From Magnetospirillum sp902729445 (lineage in GTDB: Bacteria; Pseudomonadota; Alphaproteobacteria; Rhodospirillales; Magnetospirillaceae): 64,000 nt of DNA. How positions within the stretch are numbered: the stretch's first letter is position 1; every line of letters begins with the position of its first letter. The stretch lies in assembly GCF_902729445.1 (NCBI RefSeq), contig NZ_CACVCE010000006.1:1-64000 (forward strand), given 5' to 3'. This document shows positions 9,576 through 17,696 of this stretch, piece by piece. The notes under the pieces are model-generated. The model was not told the origin of the DNA and did no database searches. It worked only from the letters and a program-made list of their open reading frames with translations. The translations under genes and the position numbers were made by a program.

Positions 9576-9611
9576 TGGCCTGCTGCCGGTTTGGTGGACA
9601 GATTGTTTAGC

Positions 9612-10472
9612 TCATGACGCCTTCATTTCGTACTCCATGGGGCTGAGATATCCCAGGGTGGAATGTCGCCGTTTGGGGTTATAGAACCGCTCGATGTAGT
9701 CGAAGACATCGGCCCTGGCATGGTCGCGGGTGCGATAGACCTTCCTGGCGGTCCGTTCGGTCTTGAGCGACGAGAAGAAGCTCTCCATGGCGGCATTGTC
9801 CCAGACGTTCCCGGCTCGGCTCATGGAGCATTGAATGCCCTGATCGGCCAACAGGCGTTGGAACTGGTCGCTGGTGTACTGGCTGCCGCGATCGGAGTGG
9901 TGAAGCACGGCGTCGGGTCTGCCGCGCCGCCACACCGCCATCATCAGGGCATCGACCACCAGTTGGGAGGTCATGGCGGCGTTCATGGACCACCCCACGA
10001 CACGGCGCGAGAACAGGTCGATCACCGCCGCCAGGTACAACCAGCCCTCCGCCGTCCAGATATAGGTGAAGTCGGCCACCCATTTTCGGTTGGGAGCATC
10101 GGCGCTGAATTGCCGATCCAACACATTGCATGCAATGGCCTCGGATTTGCGTTCGCCGCCATCCTTGGGCAAGCCGCGCCGACGCGGACGAGCCCGCAGG
10201 GCGTTCTGCCGCATCAGCCGCTTGACCCTATGCAGGCCACAGGCTAAGCCGTCGGCCAGGACATCGCGCCACACACGGCGTGCGCCATAGGTGCGGTCAC
10301 TGGACAGAAAGCTCGCCAAGGCCGAGGCGGAAATCTCGGTGTCTTGCCGGGACCGCCGGCTGGGCGGACGGTTCAGCCAGGCATGAAAGCCACTGCGCGA
10401 GACACCGAGCGCCTCGCAAAGCCACGTCACCGGCCAGACCCCTCGGTGTTTCGCGATGAACCCGAACCTCAT
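9612..10472 (-). CDS. IS3-family transposase OrfB (DDE integrase domain)
   Basis: 286-aa catalytic half of an IS3 transposase. An N-terminal HTH_21-like region (GVWPVTWLCEALGVSRSGFHAWLNR) is followed by an rve integrase core with the DDE residues in WVADFTYI, HHSDRGSQYTS and the NAAMESFFSSLKTE helix. In IS3 elements OrfB is made as an OrfAB fusion by -1 frameshifting; the A-rich slippery run CTAAAAAAAG just before it (about 10500-10510) fits. The ATG at 10472 overlaps the orfA stop (ATGA). Confidence 0.92.
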   Translation of the reverse strand: MRFGFIAKHRGVWPVTWLCEALGVSRSGFHAWLNRPPSRRSRQDTEISASALASFLSSDRTYGARRVWRDVLADGLACGLHRVKRLMRQNALRARPRRRGLPKDGGERKSEAIACNVLDRQFSADAPNRKWVADFTYIWTAEGWLYLAAVIDLFSRRVVGWSMNAAMTSQLVVDALMMAVWRRGRPDAVLHHSDRGSQYTSDQFQRLLADQGIQCSMSRAGNVWDNAAMESFFSSLKTERTARKVYRTRDHARADVFDYIERFYNPKRRHSTLGYLSPMEYEMKAS

Positions 10473-10528
10473 AGGGAGTCCTTCGCGAAGTAGGCCGCGG
10501 CTTTTTTTAGGATGTCGCGTTCCGCCTT
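10469..10528 (-). pseudogene. IS3 OrfA, last codons only
   Basis: Encodes KAERDILKKAAAYFAKDSL and a stop, the standard C-terminus of an IS3 OrfA DNA-binding protein. The remainder, which should lie at higher coordinates, is replaced by one N and then host sequence. This is better explained by an assembly gap than by biological truncation. Confidence 0.85.
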
Positions 10529-10529
10529 N

Positions 10530-10844
10530 GTCTTCGGTGATCGGGGTGACGTTGGCGCGCACCCAGTAATAATCGCCGCCCTTGGTGCGGTTCTTGACGA
10601 AACCTTCCCACGGCTTGCCCATCTTGATGGTTTCCCACAAATCGGCGAACGCCTCTTTCGGCATGTGGGGATGGCGCACCAGATTGTGCGGAGAGCCCAG
10701 CAGCTCATCCTCGGTGAAACCGCTGATGTCGATGAAGGCCTTCTTGACGAAGGTGATCCGCCCACCCGCATCGGTCCGAGACACCAGCATGGTGCCATCG
10801 CCCATGATGACCTCGCGGTTCGTGATCGGCCCGTTGTCGCGCAT
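10530..10844 (-). pseudogene. Aer-like chemoreceptor, 5' part with PAS domain
   Basis: First 105 codons of the receptor split by the IS. The ATG at 10844 is preceded by GGAGGTTTCTTG. The PAS domain is typical of aerotaxis sensors (TDAGGRITFVKKAFIDISGF, SPHNLVRHPHMPKEAFADLW, GGDYYWVRANVTPITED). Reading stops at the assembly N, and the missing end of the PAS domain continues at 9575. If the insertion is real, this strain lacks this receptor. Confidence 0.85.
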
Positions 10845-10907
10845 CAAGAAACCTCCGCCCCAAAAAGGTATAACCTAAGTATAAATACAGAGGCATGGCA
10901 CAAAGGT

Positions 10908-11648
10908 TCAAGAAGATTCCTGCTCCCGTCCCTTGAAACCGGAGGCGATGACGTATGTTTCCGCCGATTCCTTGCGACTGGCGGGCGGCTTGGCGTGGCG
11001 CACCGTGGCGAAGTTGCGCTTCAACTGGTCCAGCAGGCCCCGTTCGGTGCCGCCCTGGAAGACCTTGGCGACGAAGGTGCCGCCCGGGACCAGCACCTCC
11101 AGGGCGAAGTGCAGCGCCACCTCGACCAGGCCGATGATGCGCAAATGGTCGGTGGGCGGATGGCCGGTGGTCGGCGCGGCCATGTCCGACACTACCACGT
11201 CGGCGGGGCCGCCCAGCGCCTCTTTCAGGCGGTCGGGTGAATCGTCGGCCAGGAAGTCGCCCTGCATCGAAATGGCGCCGGGAACCGGGTCGTATTCCAG
11301 GATATCCATGCCGACCACGCAGCCCTTGGCGCCGACGCGGGCGACCGCCACCTGGGTCCAGCCGCCGGGAGCGGCGCCCAGATCGACGACGCGCTGGCCG
11401 GACTTCAGGAAATGGAAGCGGTCGTCCAGCTCGATCAACTTGAAGGCCGCGCGCGAGCGATAGCCCAGCTTGCGGGCCTCGTGCACATAGGGGTCGTTCA
11501 ACTGGCGCTGCAGCCAGCGGGTCGAGGACGGCTTGCGCCCCCGCGCGGTCTTGACCCGTTCGACCAGCATGCGGCTGCCCGAACCCTTGGCGCCGCCGCC
11601 GGACTTGCTTTTGGTGCCGCCCTTGGCCCCGCCCTTGGTGGCGCTCAT
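10908..11648 (-). CDS. rlmE: 23S rRNA (uridine-2'-O)-methyltransferase RlmE/FtsJ
   Basis: SAM-dependent methyltransferase (246 aa) that 2'-O-methylates U2552 of 23S rRNA in the large subunit. An N-terminal Gly/Lys/Ser-rich low-complexity extension of about 30 residues precedes the FtsJ core (RSRAAFKLIELDDRF, motif I VDLGAAPGGW, DMAAPTTGH, KVFQGG). The ATG at 11648 overlaps the upstream phosphatase stop by 4 bp (ATGA), so the two genes are coupled. Assignment is firm. Confidence 0.94.
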   Translation of the reverse strand: MSATKGGAKGGTKSKSGGGAKGSGSRMLVERVKTARGRKPSSTRWLQRQLNDPYVHEARKLGYRSRAAFKLIELDDRFHFLKSGQRVVDLGAAPGGWTQVAVARVGAKGCVVGMDILEYDPVPGAISMQGDFLADDSPDRLKEALGGPADVVVSDMAAPTTGHPPTDHLRIIGLVEVALHFALEVLVPGGTFVAKVFQGGTERGLLDQLKRNFATVRHAKPPASRKESAETYVIASGFKGREQESS

Positions 11649-12646
11649 GCTTCTTGTTCCTCGCGCATCAAACCCAACAGAACCCCTTCGCGCACGCCGC
11701 GATCGGCCACCCGCAGGGTGTTCAGCGGCCAGGTGCGGCAGACAGCTTCCAGGATGGCGCAGCCGGCGATGACCAGATCGGCGCGTTCCGGCCCGATGCA
11801 GGGATGGCCGGCCCGTTGCGACGGCGTCAGGTCGTGCAGCCAGCGGGTCACCGCCGCGATGTCGGCAAAGCCCAGATCCAGCCCATCGACCAAGGTCCGA
11901 TCGTAGCGATCCAGCCTGAGATGCAAGGCCCCCAGAGTGGTGACGGTCCCCGAGGTCCCCATCATCTGCACCAATCCATCGACCAAATGCTGTCCGATGC
12001 CGTGGCGCTGGTCGAACGGGGCCAGGCGGGCGGCGATGGCCTCGACCGCCTGGTCGTAGCCGTCGGCCGAGAACAGCCGCTCGCCCAGATGCTCGGTCAG
12101 GGTGACCACGCCCAGCGGCAGGGACTGAATGCCCTTGACGTCGTGGCGGCCGCTGGAGAGATCGACCCAGGCGACCTCGGTCGAGCCGCCGCCGATGTCG
12201 AACACCAGGGCCCACGGCAGGCCCGGCCGCATCAGCGAGGCGCAGCCGGCCAGGGCCAGCGCCGCTTCTTCCTCGGGGCTGATGATGTCGAGATCCAAGC
12301 CGGTTTCGGCGAAGACTCTTTCGCCGAATTCGGCGCAATTGTCGGCGCGGCGACAGGCCTCGGTGGCGACCAGGCGGGCGTGGGTGACGCGGTTGCGCCC
12401 CATTTTCTCGGCGCAGGCCTTCAAGGCCAGGATGGTCCGGTCCATGGCCGCATCGGACAGCCGGCCGCTGGCGGCCAGCCCCTCGCCCAGACGGGTGACG
12501 CGCGAGAAGGCGTCGATCACCCTGAATCCGACCAGGGCGGGGCGCGCCACCAGCATCCGGCAATTGTTGGTGCCAAGATCAAGGGCGGCGAAAACCGGGT
12601 CGCGGGGGTACAGGGGAGCCAGGGAACTCAACGCGGAACTCACCAC
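11645..12646 (-). CDS. Ppx/GppA-family phosphatase
   Basis: Exopolyphosphatase/guanosine pentaphosphatase family protein (about 333 aa) of the ASKHA fold. Motifs: FAALDLGTNNCRMLVARP (phosphate 1), the VATEACRRADN segment, VFDIGGGSTEVAW (phosphate 2) and MGTSGTVTTLGAL. It is shorter than two-domain E. coli Ppx and lacks the C-terminal HD-like domain. The start is uncertain: GTG at 12646 or 12643 is chosen because the family sequence begins soon after, but no strong ribosome site is visible. Overlaps rlmE. Confidence 0.85.
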   Translation of the reverse strand: MVSSALSSLAPLYPRDPVFAALDLGTNNCRMLVARPALVGFRVIDAFSRVTRLGEGLAASGRLSDAAMDRTILALKACAEKMGRNRVTHARLVATEACRRADNCAEFGERVFAETGLDLDIISPEEEAALALAGCASLMRPGLPWALVFDIGGGSTEVAWVDLSSGRHDVKGIQSLPLGVVTLTEHLGERLFSADGYDQAVEAIAARLAPFDQRHGIGQHLVDGLVQMMGTSGTVTTLGALHLRLDRYDRTLVDGLDLGFADIAAVTRWLHDLTPSQRAGHPCIGPERADLVIAGCAILEAVCRTWPLNTLRVADRGVREGVLLGLMREEQEA

Positions 12647-12810
12647 GGGAAAGCGGGGCGGGGAACGAATGGGCCGGCATGTTACCCGCCCGGCCCCCAG
12701 GACCCAAGGGAAATGTCCCGCACAGCCAAATTCCCCCTTTGCAACCGCCGAAACGCTGTGATAGAAGGTCCCCCTCTCGCGGTCGGCCACCGGCCCCGCC
12801 AGACCCCTGC

Positions 12811-12884
12811 TGGGGGATCGTCTAACGGTAGGACAGCGGACTCTGACTCCGCCAGTCTAGGTTCGAATCCTAGTCCCCCAGCCA
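12811..12884 (+). tRNA. tRNA-Gln (anticodon CUG), integration site
   Basis: 74-nt cloverleaf including CCA. Acceptor stem TGGGGGA/TCCCCCA; anticodon stem GCGGA/TCCGC with loop CTCTGAC (anticodon CTG); T arm with GGTTCGAATCC. Its 3' part is the attachment site of the island to the right, and the gene is kept intact by the element. Confidence 0.96.
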
Positions 12885-12885
12885 T
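12841..12885 (+). repeat. attL-type direct repeat (tRNA-Gln 3' end)
   Basis: 45 bp from the anticodon loop to one base beyond CCA, identical to 24252-24296. Defines the left border of the island. Confidence 0.93.
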
Positions 12886-13038
12886 CTACTCCCAAGCAAA
12901 ATCAACAAGTTAGCAATGAGCAGTGGCGCTCTCATTGCGTCAAAAAACCGTTAGCAGTACATTAGCAGTGCTCAAACGCTGTCCAGCATGGATTTTCCCA
13001 TGCTGCGTTGCAATAAATTGAGCGTTTGTGAGGCTTTG

Positions 13039-14490
13039 ATGGGCGACGTTGTTCATATCCTCGGCGGCTCAATAGCGCTCTATCAGCGTCTCTACATGGG
13101 CACTCAGACCTGGACAGCCCGCTACAAAATTCGCGGCATGAAAGGCTATCTGACCAAAACCACGGGCAAACGCGACTTGGCGGAGGCCAAGGAAGTAGCC
13201 TTGGAGAAGCACGCAGAACTGACTGCCGATTTCCGCCGTGGAATTCCCATTCGCAGCCGCACCTTCAAACTGGCCGTCAACGCCTACTTGGAAGATCTGC
13301 AAACGGCAGTTCTGACAGGCAGGGCCACGGAACGGACGATGAAGGACAACAAGGCGGTCATTGATCGCTATCTGCTGCCCTATTTTGAGAGCAAGGCCAT
13401 TGATGCAATCAGGCAGGAGCAGATTGAGGCGTACAAGCTGTGGCGGCTGACATATTGGACGACAGGGCCAGGAGCGACGGACACCACCCGCAAATACATG
13501 CGCGGCGGCAAGCTCATCAAATCCAAGCGCCCGCAAAAGACCCAAACGCAGCGCTCGGGGGAAATCTTCATCCTCAAGGCCATCTTCAATTCAGCCCGCA
13601 AGCGCGGTTGGGTGAAACGCGATCAAATCCCCGACATTGAGGACGATCAGCGCAAGGCCGAACGTCGGCCCGCGTTCACGGAAGCGGAATGGAAGCGCAT
13701 CATCGCGGCCATGCCCAGCTACATTGAGGGCGCGAAGGGCCTGCTGGTCGAGGCTGACCGCAAGATGGTCTGCGCCTACATGCAGTTCATGTTTGAAACG
13801 GGACTGCGGCCAGGAAAAGAGCACCAGCAACTGACATGGGCAGATTGCGAACTGATCACCAATAGGGCTGAGGTTGGCACGGCCAAGGAAACTCACATTC
13901 ACGTCCGCGCCGACACCAAAACGGGCAAGCGCACAGCGGTCAGCAGCGAGGAAACTTGGGAGGTTTTGAACCACATCAAGACGTTTTCTCCGTGGACCAA
14001 GCCCAGCGATCCCATTTTCGCCGACCGCAAGACAGGCAAACCCATCAAGAGCTTTGCGAAGGGCATTTCGGCGTTGCTGAAGACGGCTGGTTTGGAACAT
14101 GACCGCAATGGCGTGAAATTCTCCCCATACAGTCTGCGCCATACCTATGCCACCGACCGACTGATCAGGGGCAGCGTGGATGTTTGGCTGCTGGCGAAGA
14201 ACATGGGCACCAGCGTGGAGATGATCCGAAAGCACTATGGGCAGGACGAGCCGAAGCAGCGCTCGCACGAACTGATCCACGACAAGGTGCAATTGGACAT
14301 GGCCGCTTGGATGGCAATTCTGAAAACCAATCCCGCGCTCGCCGAGGAAGTTATGCGTAAGGCCAATGCGCCCGAAGGGCCGATCTACGATCCAAACGCT
14401 CCCGAGGCACCGCCCGATCCGAACGCGCCGCGAAAGCCCAAGAAGTTCAGGCTGAGCGACATGATTGATAAGCCGAAAGACCCCGACTGA
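13039..14490 (+). CDS. int: Island tyrosine integrase
   Basis: Site-specific recombinase (about 483 aa) expected to integrate and excise the island at tRNA-Gln. An N-terminal arm-binding and SAM-like region (LEDLQTAVLTGRATERTMKDNKAVIDRYLLPYF) is followed by a catalytic domain with the first Arg in TGLRPGKE, the YSLRHTYAT box (YxxR rather than HxxR, as in many phage integrases), MGTSVEMIRKHYG with the nucleophilic Tyr, and a Pro-rich tail. ATG 13039 is preferred over 12988, whose upstream has no ribosome site; both are possible. The stop sits 1 bp before palindrome site 1. Confidence 0.9.
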   Translation: MGDVVHILGGSIALYQRLYMGTQTWTARYKIRGMKGYLTKTTGKRDLAEAKEVALEKHAELTADFRRGIPIRSRTFKLAVNAYLEDLQTAVLTGRATERTMKDNKAVIDRYLLPYFESKAIDAIRQEQIEAYKLWRLTYWTTGPGATDTTRKYMRGGKLIKSKRPQKTQTQRSGEIFILKAIFNSARKRGWVKRDQIPDIEDDQRKAERRPAFTEAEWKRIIAAMPSYIEGAKGLLVEADRKMVCAYMQFMFETGLRPGKEHQQLTWADCELITNRAEVGTAKETHIHVRADTKTGKRTAVSSEETWEVLNHIKTFSPWTKPSDPIFADRKTGKPIKSFAKGISALLKTAGLEHDRNGVKFSPYSLRHTYATDRLIRGSVDVWLLAKNMGTSVEMIRKHYGQDEPKQRSHELIHDKVQLDMAAWMAILKTNPALAEEVMRKANAPEGPIYDPNAPEAPPDPNAPRKPKKFRLSDMIDKPKDPD

Positions 14491-14491
14491 G

Positions 14492-14508
14492 TGTCGTGTT
14501 ACACGACA
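14492..14508. repeat. 17-bp palindrome, site 1 (symmetric type A)
   Basis: TGTCGTGTTACACGACA: perfect 8-bp arms around one central base, directly after the integrase stop and followed by GG. Confidence 0.9.
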
Positions 14509-14600
14509 GGCGCACCTTATATATAGGCCGCCGTCGCAGCGGCCCTTTGCGCGTCACACAAACCGCCAATTTGAACAGCGGGCATTACGGCACTCATGGA

Positions 14601-14626
14601 AACAGCCCCGCTTGTACGGGGCTGTT
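14601..14626. terminator. Hairpin terminator-like element
   Basis: AACAGCCCCG-CTTGTA-CGGGGCTGTT, a perfect 10-bp stem followed by short T runs on both strands, 5 bp beyond the stop of the leftward DUF6641-like gene. Confidence 0.65.
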
Positions 14627-14631
14627 TGGCG

Positions 14632-15072
14632 TTAAGCGAGCTTCTTGCCGAAGCGTCCCTTCATCGCGACCAACTGCTTGTCCAGTTCGCCAGCCACCAC
14701 GGCATCGCGCACCAGCGTCAGCGTCGGGACCAGTTCCGCCACATCACCGATCTCAATGGCCGTCTTCTTCGGCTTGATCTCGATGATCTTGTTGCCGTAG
14801 CGCACTTCCAGCATGAACGCCCCATTGGCCTCCTGCCAGTACCAGGGGCGAAATTTGACCAGTCGGTCTTGCAGGGTCTTGTTGCCCTCGCTGTCCTTCG
14901 TCCAGCGCTTGCGCCGAATTTCAAAGCTCTCGCCCTTCTGCATCGCTTCCGCAGCAGCGATCTGCTGATTGATGGCCTCCACCAGCTTGTGCCGCAGGCG
15001 CCCTTCAGGCGTGGCCGCAACAGCACGTCGGGTCTTCTCGCTCAGCTTCAGCTTGTCCAATGCACTCATCAT
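14632..15072 (-). CDS. DUF6641-like hypothetical protein
   Basis: 146-aa soluble, charged protein starting at a double ATG (15072/15069) preceded by GGAGGGTGTG. Helical N-terminus (LDKLKLSEKTRRAVAATPEGRLRHKLVEAI) followed by an aromatic beta segment (KFRPWYWQEANGAFMLEVRYG) and a Lys-rich KIIEIKPKKTAIEIG strand. It resembles a family of mobile-element proteins I recall as DUF6641; this is recalled, not tested. It is flanked by palindrome site 1 (downstream) and site 2 (74 bp upstream), so it forms a one-gene module. Confidence 0.75.
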   Translation of the reverse strand: MMSALDKLKLSEKTRRAVAATPEGRLRHKLVEAINQQIAAAEAMQKGESFEIRRKRWTKDSEGNKTLQDRLVKFRPWYWQEANGAFMLEVRYGNKIIEIKPKKTAIEIGDVAELVPTLTLVRDAVVAGELDKQLVAMKGRFGKKLA

Positions 15073-15145
15073 CACACCCTCCGATTGGGAACACATGACG
15101 AACACACTATGCTCTGATAGCCGAGCTGGACAACCGAAAGGCACT

Positions 15146-15162
15146 TGTTGGGAAACACGACA
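15146..15162. repeat. 17-bp palindrome, site 2 (type B, AGTTGGC suffix)
   Basis: TGTTGGGAAACACGACA followed by AGTTGGCC; an asymmetric variant of the core, 74 bp upstream of the leftward DUF6641-like gene. Confidence 0.8.
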
Positions 15163-15338
15163 AGTTGGCCAACCCGCCATCGTTCAGGCCTGTTGCGAGG
15201 CTTTGAACGCTCTCGTCGCCGGATCCGGCCGGATCAAGAGCCTTTTTTCCAGCCATGGATCAGAAAGGTCATCTCGTAGGCTTGCGGAATAAGACGTGCC
15301 TCATCCGAAATTATCAGGAGTTCAGAAGGCGTTGCGAT

Positions 15339-17696
15339 TCAGGATGAACCTTCAGAACGGTTCCGCCTAATCAGGTCTTCAAACTGTTCTATGGGAGCCG
15401 GTTTGTGGAATAGATACCCCTGGATGTAATCGACACCCATGGTTTTGAGCAGATCATTTTGGGCTTGGTCTTCGACCCCCTCGGCGGTAACGACGAGCCC
15501 CAAGTGATGGGCCAGGGCCACAGTTGCCGCGACGATATCGCGATGGCGCGGGCGTTCAACCATATCAACGATAAAACTTCGGTCGATTTTAAGCTTTGAG
15601 AATGGAAAGTCCCGAAGATAGCTGAGGGATGAGTAACCGGTGCCGAAATCGTCGATTGCCAGCGGGAAGCCCATTTCATCAATGGCCTTGAGATAGGCGC
15701 CAGCGGTTTTCATATCCCCGGCGAACACCCCCTCTGTGACCTCGATTTCAAGGGCGGCCAGGGGATAGCGTTCTCGAATGCCTTCGAGACGCGACAGCAG
15801 GTCCGTGCTGCGGAATTCCACGGCACTGATGTTCACCGAAATTGGCGCCTGAAAGCCAAGATGATCCGACATTGCGGACGATGCCTTTGCAGCATTTTCC
15901 ACGATCCACTCGCTGATCGGCACAATTGCTCCGTTGCGCTCGGCGAGAGGGATGAATTCTCCCGGCGGGACCAGCGCGCCATCTCGTTCCCAGCGCACCA
16001 AAACTTCCGCGCCGCGCACAATTCCATCGACCGGAGATACAAACGCCTGAGCGAAAAGGCGCAGTTCATCTCGTGCTACCGCTTGGCGTAGATCGTTGTC
16101 GAGTTCGAAGCGGCGCTTAACCTGTTCGTCGAGAGTCCGATTGAACAGGCGATAGGTGCCGCCGCCGGTTTCCCGAGCTCTAATGGCGGCTGAATAGGCG
16201 TCATCGATAAGAATTGCCGCATCGCTGCCGTCGCGTGGGAATACCGCGACACCAGCCCGCAGGGTCAACGCGATCATTGACCCCGCCACGGCGTATGGTG
16301 CACTGCATTCGCGCAGGGCTCGGGCAGCTTGAATTTCTGCCTCACTGGCGATACCCAGGCCGGGAAGGACGAGGAGGAACTCATCTCCTGCCAGGCGACA
16401 GACCAGAGCGGGCGGGGGAAACAACTCCTGAAGCCGCTTTGCAACGACTTTGATTACCTCGTTGCCAGACTCGTAGCCAAATGTCTCGTTGACCCGAGTC
16501 AAGCCGTCGATGTCGAGATAGATAACGGCGGTCATGGTGCCGCCACCAAGGACCTGACGAAGTCGCTCGCGACCAAAGTCGCGGTTCGGGAGACCCGTCA
16601 AATCGTCCACTGTCTCCTTTCGGAGGAGGGCTGCTTCATACCCTTTCTGGTCGGTAATGTCCTCGGTGATGATCAGGTTGTGGGTGATCTGCCCGGCGTC
16701 GTCCTTAATGGGGGAAACCACCGCCCTCAACCACCGGCCTGTCATCTCGTCAAAATATTCCCCCGACCATGCCTCGGATCGCAGCCTTCCATCTTGAAGC
16801 AATGTGGTTATGGCTGACTCATCTGGTCCATGGATGCGCTGATGGGCCGTATTCCGGAAACGAGCAACACCTTCGGCATCAATGAGGACGATTGCCGCCG
16901 GACTTTGGCTGACGGCGGTTTCAAGAAGTTGGAGGTCCTGCTGTTGAGCTGTGATGGTCTCAAATGCCTTATCGATCGCCGACGAAATTCCCGCCAATTC
17001 ATCAGAGCCCTCTAAGGTACAGCGCGCCTCCCGATCGCCGCCACGGAACCGAGAAATCGATTGAATAATCCTCTGGCTGGGCTTCGCCACGGCCTCATTG
17101 ATGAGCCACCAGCAGAGGAGAGAAAATAGAACGTTGACCCCGAGCAGTGCCGCGCTACGTTTAAGTTCGGCAAACTTGGCGGCTGATAAACGCCACGCAG
17201 TTCCATGTTCGACAAGGAGGTACACACACCTGCGCACGGAGATGGTGCCCGGCACGACCTCGCAAATTGGCGCCACGCCATAAACGTGTTCATCTGCCCA
17301 TGATTTGACCGTAACAGAATTAATGTTTGAGAGACTAATCTGGCGGAACCAAGGCGAGGCAAGCATGCGAGGCGCAAGCTCAGCGTCAGAAGTTTCGATT
17401 ATGCGGCCATCAGCGTTTACCAGCAGTGCAACGTCGTCATGAGCCAAGATGGCCAGGGATTTGAGTAAGACGGCGAGCTCTTCCCGGTGGTTTTCATCCA
17501 CGAGGGGGCCTGCCAGCCCTTGAGCAAGATGAAGTTGTCCTCTCAGATCGATAACGGCTTCGTGCTGTGCTCGTCTGAGAGCATCCCACACAGACAGCCC
17601 AAACACGACGGCATGGCTACCCAGACCAAGTATAAATAGCGCAACAATTACCTGGGCAGCCACGGGGAGACGGGACAGAACGGCACGAACGTTCAC
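15339..17696 (-). CDS. Membrane GGDEF-EAL protein with PAS domain
   Basis: 785-aa c-di-GMP signalling enzyme. Order: N-terminal TM helix (about 15-35), periplasmic sensor of about 150 residues, second TM (about 185-203), HAMP-like stretch (SISRFRGGDREARCTLEGSDELAGIS), PAS (LQLLETAVSQSPAAIVLIDAEG), GGDEF with AGDEF in CRLAGDEFLLVLP, and EAL with EVLVRW at the motif, IEVTEGVFAGD, DDFGTGYSSLSYL and EGVEDQAQNDLL. The EAL signature residues look largely kept, so phosphodiesterase activity is likely; AGDEF may still be active. The GTG start overlaps the stop of the binding-protein gene, so the periplasmic protein probably controls this enzyme. Confidence 0.92.
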   Translation of the reverse strand: MNVRAVLSRLPVAAQVIVALFILGLGSHAVVFGLSVWDALRRAQHEAVIDLRGQLHLAQGLAGPLVDENHREELAVLLKSLAILAHDDVALLVNADGRIIETSDAELAPRMLASPWFRQISLSNINSVTVKSWADEHVYGVAPICEVVPGTISVRRCVYLLVEHGTAWRLSAAKFAELKRSAALLGVNVLFSLLCWWLINEAVAKPSQRIIQSISRFRGGDREARCTLEGSDELAGISSAIDKAFETITAQQQDLQLLETAVSQSPAAIVLIDAEGVARFRNTAHQRIHGPDESAITTLLQDGRLRSEAWSGEYFDEMTGRWLRAVVSPIKDDAGQITHNLIITEDITDQKGYEAALLRKETVDDLTGLPNRDFGRERLRQVLGGGTMTAVIYLDIDGLTRVNETFGYESGNEVIKVVAKRLQELFPPPALVCRLAGDEFLLVLPGLGIASEAEIQAARALRECSAPYAVAGSMIALTLRAGVAVFPRDGSDAAILIDDAYSAAIRARETGGGTYRLFNRTLDEQVKRRFELDNDLRQAVARDELRLFAQAFVSPVDGIVRGAEVLVRWERDGALVPPGEFIPLAERNGAIVPISEWIVENAAKASSAMSDHLGFQAPISVNISAVEFRSTDLLSRLEGIRERYPLAALEIEVTEGVFAGDMKTAGAYLKAIDEMGFPLAIDDFGTGYSSLSYLRDFPFSKLKIDRSFIVDMVERPRHRDIVAATVALAHHLGLVVTAEGVEDQAQNDLLKTMGVDYIQGYLFHKPAPIEQFEDLIRRNRSEGSS

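Larger units (their letters stand above)
9576..10528 (-). mobile_element. IS3-family insertion sequence, incomplete in this assembly
   Basis: Copy of an IS3-family element inserted in the PAS/chemoreceptor gene. The left end is placed at TGGCCTGCTGCCGGTTTGGT (9576), an IS3-like terminus. The trinucleotide GTC flanks both sides (9573-9575 and 10530-10532), as expected for a 3-bp target duplication. orfB is complete and orfA is present only as its last codons before the N at 10529, so the right end is lost in an assembly gap. Confidence 0.85.

Noticed and set aside
9612..10847. A single PAS-transposase fusion gene
   Set aside because: The frame is continuous only because one N stands for an assembly gap between host PAS sequence and the IS.
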